From: Kiritimatiellia bacterium
Lineage (GTDB): Bacteria; Verrucomicrobiota; Kiritimatiellia; UBA8416; JADHWI01
Assembly: GCA_030744755.1 (NCBI GenBank)
Contig: JASLPY010000012.1
Span: 1 to 64,000 of the forward strand
DNA: 64,000 nucleotides
Direction of reading: 5' to 3'
Under the pieces are notes generated by a model. It saw only the letters and a program-made list of their open reading frames with translations, was not told where the DNA came from and made no database searches. Positions 26,653-34,595 of this stretch are shown here, one piece after another; positions within the stretch are counted from its first letter, which is position 1; the number at the start of each line of letters is the position of its first letter. The position numbers were made by a program, and so were the translations under genes.

Positions 26653-28850
26653 TACAGATCCCCCTTCATGATTTTGCCCGACGGATTGCGCGGCAGCGAT
26701 TCCATAAAGACCACCTTCCCGGGAACCTTATAGCTTGGCAGGCCTTCAAAGCAATACTGTCGAAGCTCCCGTTCCGTGACACTTTCATCCGCGGGAACTA
26801 CGAAGGCCACGACCTGTTCTCCAAGAAACGATCTCGCACCGGTCGCCGACTCGCCTTTTACCGCCGCTTCCCGCACTTTCCCGTGCGTGGCAAGAAATGC
26901 TTCCACCTCGTCGGCGTACACGTTTTCCCCACCCACGATGATCATGTCTTTCTTGCGCCCCTTGATGCGGAAGCAGCCGTCTTTATCAACCGTGGCGAAG
27001 TCTCCGGTGCGGAACCAGTCGTCACCGTTGATCTCGACAACCGATTCCTCAATCCTGCCGGGCTGGTTGTAGTAAGACGATACAACGTTCTCTCGCGCAA
27101 ACAGCAATTCACCCGTCTGTCCGGGCGGCAACTCGTCCAGCTTGTCATCCACTACCATCGCACTCACGAACGGCAGTAACCTGCCTATGGAATCCGGCCT
27201 CGTCTCAGCCTCGTCGTCCTTCAGCACGTGGGTCATGCTTATAGTTTCCGTCAGACCAAAGAAATTGTGCAGGGCCACACCGGGAAAGCTCTTGCGGAGT
27301 TCTTCTATCACGGCTTCCGGCATTGGGCTTCCCGCGTAGGCAAGGAGACGAAGCGACGCCGAGTCATAATTGTCCAGGTCCGGAACTTTAAGAAGCTGCT
27401 GAAAAACCGCCGGCGCGCTCATGAACGTTGTCACACGTTCGCGTTCGATGACCGCCATCAACTCATCCGGCCTGGTGGGCGATGCGAGAATCACCGGCGT
27501 TTTCGTGTACGCTGCCGTCGGCAGCGATGTGTAGAACGGACCACAGTGAAACATGGGGCTTGTCAGCAGGTGTACATCCGCATTGCAGAATCCGTGAGCG
27601 TTAATGGCGGCAACAACATTGAACATCAGGTCGCTGTGCCGCATCACCGCACCTTTCGGAATCCCCGTTGTGCCGGATGTGTGCATAATTATTGCGGGTA
27701 TGTCCCCGAGGCTCGGCGCATCTTCGGCCTCCACGGGAGGGACGCCGGCCTCGGCGTCCGCGGGCAGCGAGGCCCCAGCACCAGAGCAAGCACGGTGCCG
27801 GGCAGGCGTTGCCCCTCCCATCATAGCCACATCCTTCGGGTAAAGCAGTTCATCCCAACCAGTCAGCTCGCCCTCTCCAGGATCCAGTGCCACTATCATG
27901 CGCGGTCCTGGTTCAGCGGCTACCTTGAGAACTTCATCTTTGTCCGATCTCACGACGAGGATGTCTGGTTCGACATTCTTCATTATCCCTGCGAGTTCGT
28001 TACTTTTCAGCCAGGTGTTCAAGGGGACAATTGTTCCGCGCACGTGAACGACGCCCCAATAGAGGAGGTAATACTCAAGGCAGTTCGGCAGAGAAGCCGC
28101 AACCTTCGGGTTCTCGACGCCGGCCCGGGACAGGCCCGCGGCAATTCCTTTCAACTTTGCGTCGGCCTCGGCGTAGGTGAGCCTGCGATCGCCATCCACG
28201 ACTGCCACCTGGTCCGGCGCAAGCTGCACGGCTTCGTCCCACATATCACGCGTGCCTGCGAGAGGCAGTCTTAGGGGCAGTACGTCTTCCTGTAGCATGG
28301 ATTCAAGAACAGGCTGGATGGTATCGGCAACAAACCTGTTGCCAAATTCGTTGGGGTGATTCGTCAGGTCCCAGCAACAGCGGTTTCCCATTATCCGGTC
28401 TTGGATATTGGGTACGTATGGGCAACCGTATTGCGAAGCGATCTTCTGCTCCAGCTTGTGGAATTCAACGCCGCGGCCGTCGCACCCTTCTGTTTTGGGA
28501 ATTCGCTCACCGTTGTCATCGAGGCAATCGCCGAAGACTCCAAGGATGGCGGCCTGGGCTCCCGCATCCCGGACACCAGAGATGATAGTGTCGAGATCGC
28601 CGGCCCATGCGGCAGGTGATCTTTCCGCCCTGTGCCAGTCGTTGGCCCCCAGTTCCACGAGGACAATGTCAGGTCGCGTGGTCAGGACGCCGGGCAGTCG
28701 TCGAAGACCATCGGCAATGGTTTCCCCGCTCACCCCCATGTTCACAAACTCGTGCCCGGGGAAACGATCCTGCAAAACATCACTGAAACGGCCACCATCG
28801 CCGCCGCATTCAGTCAAACTGTCACCAAAACAAACAATCTTCATAGCCAT
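26652..28850 (-). CDS. SGNH hydrolase fused to acyl-CoA synthetase
   Basis: This is a 732-aa two-domain protein. Residues about 3-190 form an SGNH/GDSL esterase: FGDSLTE with Ser11, GANDW, and the catalytic Asp/His in WDLTNHP. Residues about 200-730 form an AMP-binding ligase: TSGTTGIPKGAV (A3), FFGLTETISM, GDWFRTGDFA-like block, GRKKDMIIVGGENV and the final Lys in PRNPSGKIMKG. It could free an acyl or aryl acid and then activate it with CoA. An Ala/Gly/Pro-rich insert before A3 looks repeat-derived. The start at 28850 (or 28844) is chosen by domain; no strong ribosome site is visible. Confidence 0.9.
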   Translation of the reverse strand: MAMKIVCFGDSLTECGGDGGRFSDVLQDRFPGHEFVNMGVSGETIADGLRRLPGVLTTRPDIVLVELGANDWHRAERSPAAWAGDLDTIISGVRDAGAQAAILGVFGDCLDDNGERIPKTEGCDGRGVEFHKLEQKIASQYGCPYVPNIQDRIMGNRCCWDLTNHPNEFGNRFVADTIQPVLESMLQEDVLPLRLPLAGTRDMWDEAVQLAPDQVAVVDGDRRLTYAEADAKLKGIAAGLSRAGVENPKVAASLPNCLEYYLLYWGVVHVRGTIVPLNTWLKSNELAGIMKNVEPDILVVRSDKDEVLKVAAEPGPRMIVALDPGEGELTGWDELLYPKDVAMMGGATPARHRACSGAGASLPADAEAGVPPVEAEDAPSLGDIPAIIMHTSGTTGIPKGAVMRHSDLMFNVVAAINAHGFCNADVHLLTSPMFHCGPFYTSLPTAAYTKTPVILASPTRPDELMAVIERERVTTFMSAPAVFQQLLKVPDLDNYDSASLRLLAYAGSPMPEAVIEELRKSFPGVALHNFFGLTETISMTHVLKDDEAETRPDSIGRLLPFVSAMVVDDKLDELPPGQTGELLFARENVVSSYYNQPGRIEESVVEINGDDWFRTGDFATVDKDGCFRIKGRKKDMIIVGGENVYADEVEAFLATHGKVREAAVKGESATGARSFLGEQVVAFVVPADESVTERELRQYCFEGLPSYKVPGKVVFMESLPRNPSGKIMKGDL
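27734..27820. repeat. Palindromic repeat inserted in frame in a CDS
   Basis: The segment begins GGGAGGGACGCCGGCCTCGG (from 27735) and ends with an inverted GGCGTTGCCCCTCCC. It encodes a low-complexity Ala/Gly/Pro stretch at about residues 343-372 of the synthetase, just before the ATP-binding A3 motif. Its first 26 bases match the reverse complement of intergenic 19704-19730 with about three differences. This suggests an intergenic-type repeat that landed in frame. Confidence 0.6.
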
Positions 28851-28927
28851 GCGGTGTTTGATTCTAGAAAGAGCATTTAAACTACGAAATACGCGAAACA
28901 CTCTAAAGGTCATGATAGTGGGGAGCT

Positions 28928-29200
28928 TCACAGAAAAAGGCAATCTCTAAGCCGGAATGCGCCAGCCACCTGGGACAGCGGAATCCCACTCCGTTTTTTC
29001 GGGTACTCAATCGTCAGGGCGTCCTTGTGTTCACGGATCAGGCCCGTCACTTGCCGGAAAATCGTGCGGACATCGACTCCAGCTGTTCCCATCCCCAGGA
29101 TGGCTGCAACGAGTTCCTCATCCGTAAGGGCCTACGACCCCCTTTCCTTGAGGTCCTCCCTTGGCCGGCTATGCCTTGGCATGTCTTTGATGGGCTTCAT
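28928..29200 (-). pseudogene. radC: radC remnant with in-frame amber stop
   Basis: Reading from ATG at 29200, the protein begins MKPIKDMPRHSRPREDLKER. This is followed by an amber codon at 29132-29134, then ALTDEELVAAILGMGTAGVD and on to a TGA at 28928. This is the N-terminal helix-hairpin-helix part of RadC (the family reads IKDLP...RPREKL...LSDAELLA). The catalytic-like JAB/MPN half with its HxH metal site is absent. It is a truncated and broken gene at the left edge of the accessory island. RadC genes are frequent on mobile and defence islands. Confidence 0.75.
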
Positions 29201-29280
29201 TCCGCTACGGCTCCATAGCTATCGCGCAAGAATTGCGTGATCGATTGCGTGATAGGCTGTTGATCACCGATTCGCGGGCA

Positions 29281-29380
29281 TTTTACCCGGACATTTTGTC
29301 CGCATAAATGTCCGCATAGATTGGCGGCGTGTCGTTCGACTCTTTTACTCGGACATTTTGTCTGTATAGATGTCCGACTA
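29281..29380. repeat. Direct repeats with GGACA palindromes
   Basis: Two 38-39 nt direct repeats (29281-29319 and 29343-29380) share TTTTAC, then CGGACATTTTGTC and ATGTCCG. Each holds GGACA / TGTCC inverted arms; the first contains the perfect hairpin CGGACATTTTGTCCG (29288-29302). They lie right after the deaminase/ATPase gene. They could be its terminator, an operator array, or a footprint of a mobile element. A shorter direct repeat ATTGCGTGAT occurs at 29232 and 29244. Confidence 0.7.
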
Positions 29381-29384
29381 TTCA

Positions 29385-30914
29385 TCACACGACCACGTAC
29401 CGCTGAGTCGGGCCAGACCCTGATTTCCTAACAAATCCCAGCGCCTCAAAATGCCCAAGGTGACGCCGCGCCGTTCTGGTTTCAATCCCCATGGCGTTGG
29501 CATACTCGCTGGATTTTGCTTCGCCTTGGGCGGCAAGCCACTGCCAACCTTTACGTTCAGATTTGCTCAGGGACTTGAGAACGTCTTCACCAAGGGCCTT
29601 TGTTACGCCTTCCGCCGACCGATACAGAGTGAGAACGACATAGGGGTCTTCCCATGTGTAGCGTGGCAACGGCAAGGCGAGCTCCTTAGCCCGGTCTCTC
29701 AGCGAAGCCAGACCAAGCCCCTGCTCTTCAGCCATGCCCATACGCGCGAACACGAAGTGCAGTTCAGGGTTCCGGCTCAGCATAGGAGCGCTGAAATCCT
29801 GAAGCTGTTTCAAGGTGATTGGCGGCGGCGGTTCGCCGGGGCTCTTGACCGTCACTGTGTCCGCGGTCACCACGATCTGGCACTTGGCGCCGTCAATACT
29901 GTAGTCACGATGGATAAGTGCGTTAGCCACGGCCTCGCGAACCATCTCGAAGGGCAGAGCAGCACGTTCCTGCCTGTGTACCTGGTCTCGGTCAAAAACG
30001 TTGGGAAGCTTATCCTTGAGCCATTGCTCCACCAGGTCGGGGATCATCACTGCCGGTTCGTCGAATTCGCGTCGCTCCGGCTTGCCGCTGGGATAGTGGA
30101 TAAGGCCAAGCAGGCCCGCCTGCCGCATAGCCGTGCGTGGTTCTTTGCCGAACAAGAGAAATCCGAATCCTGTCGGGACGAGCAATCCGCCTTCTTCTTT
30201 CAGGAGACCCTGCCGCAGAAGCCGCCGATTGAACGCATCGGAACCGACGGTGTCCGCAATCCCGGCCTTCTGGCGGTAGGTTTCTAGAGCGTCATCAGAG
30301 AAGTCCTCAAGCTCAGCCGTCGGCAGCCTGTTTTCAAGGGGCGAGAGAACGACTTCCCTCGGTTCCTTTTCAGCCTCAGCAGCCCGTTCCATCGCCTGTT
30401 CAAGGAACTCCTTATTCTCCTTCTCGATGATCTCCTGGAGGTCACGGTCAAACATGTGCACCGTTACGCCTTGGCGTATCAAGTACCCGATACCCTTGCG
30501 TGCTACTGTCGGGTCGGGGTCCTGAATGCCTACCCAGACCTCCTTGATGCGGGCCAAGAAGATTCGTTCCACGCAGGACAGTTTCGGATGCCTGCGTGCG
30601 CCCTTCGCGCACGGCTCCAGGGTTGCGAACAGAATCGAACCATCCAGCTTGTTGCCCCTGTTCTTCCTTTCGAGAAGGGTGAACTCCGCATGGTCGCCAT
30701 GCCGCAGCTCTCCTCGACATGCGGTATCAACAGTCCCGTCTGGCTTATACAAGACCGCACCCACTTTTGGGTCCACTTTCCGGTCAAGCCGCGGTTCGAG
30801 CACAGACTGCTGCATGACCTCAACGGCCTGCTCCATCAGCTTGCGCGGACTGAGCTTGGATCCAGGCGCCCCCTTTGTGTTCCCTTTCCCTTTGGTTCGA
30901 ATCGGCGCGTTCAT
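29385..30914 (-). CDS. RibD-like deaminase fused to RecG-type ATPase domain
   Basis: This is a 509-aa fusion protein. Residues about 22-165 are a zinc deaminase of the RibD/dCMP type: HAE with His75 and Glu77, then PC (Cys102) and Cys114, followed by the RibD-like VGIQDPDPTVARKGI. Residues about 195-440 match the RecG-like/HATPase_c_4 module, with EAVANALIHRDY as N box and EEQGLGLASL near the end. The C-terminus is a winged-helix-like part. No helicase domain follows. The start at 30914 overlaps the HerA stop by ATGA. In a SIR2-HerA operon it is likely an extra effector or sensor, perhaps acting on nucleotides. This exact fusion is not one I know as a named defence gene. Confidence 0.85.
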   Translation of the reverse strand: MNAPIRTKGKGNTKGAPGSKLSPRKLMEQAVEVMQQSVLEPRLDRKVDPKVGAVLYKPDGTVDTACRGELRHGDHAEFTLLERKNRGNKLDGSILFATLEPCAKGARRHPKLSCVERIFLARIKEVWVGIQDPDPTVARKGIGYLIRQGVTVHMFDRDLQEIIEKENKEFLEQAMERAAEAEKEPREVVLSPLENRLPTAELEDFSDDALETYRQKAGIADTVGSDAFNRRLLRQGLLKEEGGLLVPTGFGFLLFGKEPRTAMRQAGLLGLIHYPSGKPERREFDEPAVMIPDLVEQWLKDKLPNVFDRDQVHRQERAALPFEMVREAVANALIHRDYSIDGAKCQIVVTADTVTVKSPGEPPPPITLKQLQDFSAPMLSRNPELHFVFARMGMAEEQGLGLASLRDRAKELALPLPRYTWEDPYVVLTLYRSAEGVTKALGEDVLKSLSKSERKGWQWLAAQGEAKSSEYANAMGIETRTARRHLGHFEALGFVRKSGSGPTQRYVVV

Positions 30915-32743
30915 GTCTTCTCGCCCTCGTTCGGATCTTCTGCATCCGGCTTCGGCTTCTCTGACCGAATCCAATAGTTGCAGATCTTCACGATGTCAGG
31001 TTCCTGCCTTTCTGCCATCGCGCGGGTCCAGTGTTTACCGAATTCTGGATCGCCGCTGTTGGGCACTTGCTTTTCGTCTATAATCGCGGCGACCGCCAGT
31101 CGCACAGGCATTTTCGTCGCCTGTCCAATGGCCATGACCTGCCCGCGTGGCAACGCAGGCAGAACATCAGTGAGCATCTGCATCGAGTCCGGCAGGAGAG
31201 CAACAACGTGATTCTTGTCGGCGTTGTTTGCAAGTCTCATACAAAGGAACGTATTGCACTGGCTGAGCAATGTTTCACTGAGTTCGCTAGGGCGTTGACT
31301 CACAACCAATGTTCCAATCCCGAATTTCCTTCCTTCCTTCGCAATCCTCTCAACGCTGTCTCGTGCCTCACCGTAGGCCCCATGGCCACTTCTCGAAATG
31401 TAGTTGTGGGCCTCTTCATACACAGCCAAGGTTGGCGTGCACAGACCGCGATCAGCCAGGAAATGAACCTGAAACAGCATCCGGGACAACGTTGCGACCA
31501 CTGCCCCAACGGTTTCCGACGGGAGGTAGCTGAGATCGAAAACGGTCACAGTCTTTGAGTCGTATCCCTGGAAACCGGTCATCTCCTTAACGACAGTGGG
31601 TAATTCATCCTTGTCCTTCAGATCATACTGGAACATGAAGGCATACCGGGGGTCCTTGACACGCGCATCAACGCGAAGTGTCAACCGATCCAGCTCTCCG
31701 TTCAAGGGATGCCCCTGAGCAACTTTCGTCTTCTTCGGCTGAAACTTCATTCTTCGGCCAAACCACTCCTCGCTCTCCCCTTCTTCCAAGGCGACGTCCT
31801 TGGTTCCATATTTGTACGTTGCCGTATTCAAATTGTGCAGATAGTTCTGGAGCTTCTCGAACAAGAAAGGAATCGGTGCGTCCAAGTCAACTTCGTTGGC
31901 CAATTTCTCGTCCTTCAAAACCGAACGACAGTACTCCTGTTTCAGCTTAAGAACAGCGTCGCGAAACGCCCACCGCTGGTTGTGGATATTGAACTGGTTG
32001 CTGAGATCAGCGCATAGAGCGAAGAGATCATCAAAGCCATGCAACCAAGCAGGAAGAGATAGACTATCTGCACGGATGTGGCGCGCTTCGGGAAAGCAGT
32101 CCCTGTATTCACCATGCAAGTCGAAAACTACAATGTTAGCGCCAGGGTAGGCAGCGATGAGCTGCTGGATGAGGCGAGCAACAGTGTAGGATTTGCCGCA
32201 TCCCGTTGTCCCAACGATGGCAGTGTGCTTGCCAAGCAGATGATCGACATCAAAATAGACGGGAAGATCCGAATCTACGTAATCCCCGATGGACAGGACT
32301 GTTCGATCAGGAGGGGGTGACAGCGCCGTACGCAGGTGGTCTTCGAGCGCCAGTGTCACCACATCGCCCACAACCGGGAGACGAGAGACTCCGACCTCGA
32401 ATCGCTTGCCAACGATTGTCCCGACCAACACACCGTCGATCAGTGTCCTGTCGAGCTGTGGCAGGGCTGCCGGCAGGTAGGGAAAATCGCCGCGGGGAAG
32501 AATACGCTCTCCCTCTTCCGCGCTCAGGCTCATCGATGTGGGCGCCCATTGGCTCTTCCGCACCGTTGTGACAAGTATAAGGTGTTTGTCATGTCCTGCA
32601 TCGACGATAAGATATGTTCCCGGCTGGCCAACGGTGTAGGTTGCCCCCTCATGCCGGACGTGCAGATCGCTCAGGTGTGGGTCGACCTCAACCGTAAGGT
32701 GCGCTCCGGAGACTGCCAAGACGTGTCCGATGTTCTTGCTCAT
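30911..32743 (-). CDS. HerA-family ATPase (SIR2-HerA defence partner)
   Basis: This is a 610-aa FtsK/HerA-type translocase ATPase. An N-terminal HAS-barrel-like region (about 1-165) precedes Walker A VGTTGCGKS (about 177-185). Walker B lies in LAVYEEAHNYISR and a sensor in VVSQRPSEL. HerA forms hexameric rings. In known SIR2-HerA systems it assembles with SIR2 into a large complex that senses phage and triggers NAD+ loss. Its ATG overlaps the SIR2 stop and its stop overlaps the deaminase start (both ATGA), so the three proteins are translationally linked. Confidence 0.92.
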   Translation of the reverse strand: MSKNIGHVLAVSGAHLTVEVDPHLSDLHVRHEGATYTVGQPGTYLIVDAGHDKHLILVTTVRKSQWAPTSMSLSAEEGERILPRGDFPYLPAALPQLDRTLIDGVLVGTIVGKRFEVGVSRLPVVGDVVTLALEDHLRTALSPPPDRTVLSIGDYVDSDLPVYFDVDHLLGKHTAIVGTTGCGKSYTVARLIQQLIAAYPGANIVVFDLHGEYRDCFPEARHIRADSLSLPAWLHGFDDLFALCADLSNQFNIHNQRWAFRDAVLKLKQEYCRSVLKDEKLANEVDLDAPIPFLFEKLQNYLHNLNTATYKYGTKDVALEEGESEEWFGRRMKFQPKKTKVAQGHPLNGELDRLTLRVDARVKDPRYAFMFQYDLKDKDELPTVVKEMTGFQGYDSKTVTVFDLSYLPSETVGAVVATLSRMLFQVHFLADRGLCTPTLAVYEEAHNYISRSGHGAYGEARDSVERIAKEGRKFGIGTLVVSQRPSELSETLLSQCNTFLCMRLANNADKNHVVALLPDSMQMLTDVLPALPRGQVMAIGQATKMPVRLAVAAIIDEKQVPNSGDPEFGKHWTRAMAERQEPDIVKICNYWIRSEKPKPDAEDPNEGEKT

Positions 32744-33966
32744 GCCTTTTTCTCCGCCCCTGCCCCGCCGCCAGCAACGGCCTCCAAGGTCCTGAACTCC
32801 TTAGTGAATGCCTCAAAGCCCATGCTAATCACGGGCTGTACGGAACGAGATCGCCCGAAGAACTCCCGAAGACTGTTGTCCGTCACCTGCGGGTCGACCA
32901 CGAACAGGAGGGTGTTGTCCCGTTCCGCAAAGGAGCGCACCGCGGATCGGATGTGTTGATCAGGGAAGCTCGTTCCGACGCAGATCAGGAGCTCGACTTC
33001 CTCGAGCGTCCGACGGAACGCCTCGAACATGTCCATATATGGAAAGGTGTACGTCTGTGAGTACTTCGCCGGCGTCGGGAAGATGACGATTGGTTGGTCC
33101 TCTGCCGTTGCCTTTGCGTGCAGAGACCCGCATTTTGCAAGATCCCCCCACAGTTCGTTATCAATACGCCGAACGATAATGGACTGATCGGAAAAGCCTT
33201 CGCCATCTTCCCCCTCATCGTCATCAAGGGGTTGGGCATATGTCCAATCTACAGATCCGTGAAGCTTCCAATAGTACAGGGAGCAACGGCCAGTTGTGGA
33301 CGCTGGCCGCGTATAGCAACCCATGTTAAACGTTGGCAGAATGGAACTCTCAAATCCATCAACGAGGACGATATCTGGTCGCCGATCGGACCGCCGCCGC
33401 TGTGAGAGGCGCACCATTGCGGCTTCAACACACAAGTCGATGTTGGTTGTGAACGCTCGGATGAGCCGATTTGTGGACGATCCAAAGGTAGCCATCGAGA
33501 TAAAGAAATCGGCTAGGTAGTCCACTCGACCTGTCCCGTGCTCCGTGTGCTCCTGGCTTGTAAGATCACACATCGTCGCCATGAAGCTAATCAACTCGTC
33601 AGACGACTTACGAATTGCTTCTGAATCAACTTGTGTCTCGCCGACAGCGGTGGTTACGGTCGCAAACCCAGCGTGGGGCGATGCAGCTGCGTCAAGCAGT
33701 TGGTGAAGTCGCGTCAAAAGATCCTCAATGTTCCAGTCTGCCCCCTCCTCGTTTTCGGGGCACAGCTCACCTAGCAAGGCAAGGGTTGAATCGCTGATAC
33801 CATGCGTGGGCTTTCTGGTCTTGATCATTCCGCGGAGGATGTTCGCAATTTCTGACATCGTTGGAATGCCATAATCGTGACTCGATCCAGCACCAGGGAG
33901 AATTGCCCATCTCTCCTTGGCCTGGCGAAGACTGTTGTGCAAATGCAACACTGGAGAATCAGTCAT
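32740..33966 (-). CDS. SIR2-family NADase (defence effector)
   Basis: This 408-aa protein has a SIR2 domain: GAGSSHDYGIP (25-35), TNID with Asn175 and Asp177, the KLHG His236, and VGTSFPDQHIR near 330. All key NAD-site residues are present, so it should be active as an NADase. The SIR2 partner of HerA depletes cellular NAD+ when phage is sensed, which aborts infection. The start at 33966 was chosen because the domain begins soon after it. It overlaps the upstream nuclease-domain gene by 8 nt. Zinc-ribbon Cys pairs of true deacetylase sirtuins are not visible. Confidence 0.9.
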   Translation of the reverse strand: MTDSPVLHLHNSLRQAKERWAILPGAGSSHDYGIPTMSEIANILRGMIKTRKPTHGISDSTLALLGELCPENEEGADWNIEDLLTRLHQLLDAAASPHAGFATVTTAVGETQVDSEAIRKSSDELISFMATMCDLTSQEHTEHGTGRVDYLADFFISMATFGSSTNRLIRAFTTNIDLCVEAAMVRLSQRRRSDRRPDIVLVDGFESSILPTFNMGCYTRPASTTGRCSLYYWKLHGSVDWTYAQPLDDDEGEDGEGFSDQSIIVRRIDNELWGDLAKCGSLHAKATAEDQPIVIFPTPAKYSQTYTFPYMDMFEAFRRTLEEVELLICVGTSFPDQHIRSAVRSFAERDNTLLFVVDPQVTDNSLREFFGRSRSVQPVISMGFEAFTKEFRTLEAVAGGGAGAEKKA

Positions 33967-34300
33967 TCTTGCCTCCTGTCTGAGAACTGTCTTCCACTCC
34001 TCTCTGCGAATGAGCGTACTTGCGTGCCTGCTCCTTCCCCACAAGCGGGTCGAACTTCTCCGATTTGGCCTCCAACACGGCGACCGGAAAACCAGTGTTA
34101 TCTAGAAGGAGGTAATCAACATAGCCATTGGCCGTTTTTTCAAAGTTATCCCCCAACTCATCAAGGGCCTTCTTCTTAACCTTGACCTGTGCCTCGAGCG
34201 CCACATTAGCCGGGCCGCTATCATCATCAAAAAAGCGCCATCCCGACCTCATCAGAAGGTCATTGAGCAGAATTCGAACTCTCGCTTCCTTCTGGCTCAT
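33959..34300 (-). CDS. HsdR N-terminal-like PD-(D/E)XK domain protein
   Basis: This is a 113-aa protein matching the N-terminus of type I restriction subunit R. Visible parts are an EARVRILLNDLL opening, the nuclease core with Asp62 in GYVDYLLL and Glu77-x-Lys79 in LEAK, and GKEQARKYA with the QxxxY-like motif. In HsdR a helicase follows; here the frame ends 17 residues later. Its start overlaps the HTH stop by ATGA and its end overlaps the SIR2 start by 8 nt. It is either a stand-alone nuclease subunit kept in this operon or a relic of a type I system. Confidence 0.8.
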   Translation of the reverse strand: MSQKEARVRILLNDLLMRSGWRFFDDDSGPANVALEAQVKVKKKALDELGDNFEKTANGYVDYLLLDNTGFPVAVLEAKSEKFDPLVGKEQARKYAHSQRGVEDSSQTGGKND

Positions 34301-34476
34301 GATCGGCGGGCATCCTCCCCGGCATTCCCTTCGCGCACCCAGTCGTCCACCTCAGACACCTTGAACTTCCACAGCCGGCCGACCTTGTGCGCAGGCATCT
34401 CCCGCCGGTCGATCCAGCGGTAGATCGTGTCCTTGCTCACGCCAAGATGGAGAGCAATCTCATCCAGCGAAACCAC
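34297..34476 (-). CDS. Small excisionase/MerR-like HTH protein
   Basis: This is a 59-aa DNA-binding protein, first gene of the island operon. Translation from GTG at 34476 gives a helix-turn-helix SLDEIALHLGVSKDTIYRWI, then a wing with GRLWKFKVSEVDDWV, typical of the excisionase-family HTH. An in-frame TGA at 34480-34482 leaves this GTG as the only possible start. Similar proteins often precede hsdM in type I restriction operons. It probably controls the divergent intergenic promoter. Its stop overlaps the next gene by ATGA. Confidence 0.8.
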   Translation of the reverse strand: MVSLDEIALHLGVSKDTIYRWIDRREMPAHKVGRLWKFKVSEVDDWVREGNAGEDARRS

Positions 34477-34595
34477 GGTTCATTCTGCATAATGGAAACC
34501 TCTTGCCTCAACCGTCCAAATCTCGCATAGTTCGGCTGACTATTGCACAGCTTGGCAGAGATTGGCAAATCTTTAGCGTGCGGAAGGAGCATGAA
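34477..34595. promoter_or_regulatory. Divergent promoter region of the accessory island
   Basis: This 119-bp space separates the HTH-nuclease-SIR2-HerA-deaminase operon (minus) from the histidine kinase cassette (plus). It must serve both. It is more AT-rich than its surroundings and contains repeated TTGGCA(G/A)A-like words (around 34549-34568). No -35/-10 pair could be fixed. The HTH protein is the obvious candidate to bind here. Confidence 0.45.

Noticed and set aside
27228-28274. 348-codon frame antisense to the acyl-CoA synthetase
   Set aside because: The minus strand has all AMP-binding motifs in order; the plus frame is a high-GC shadow.
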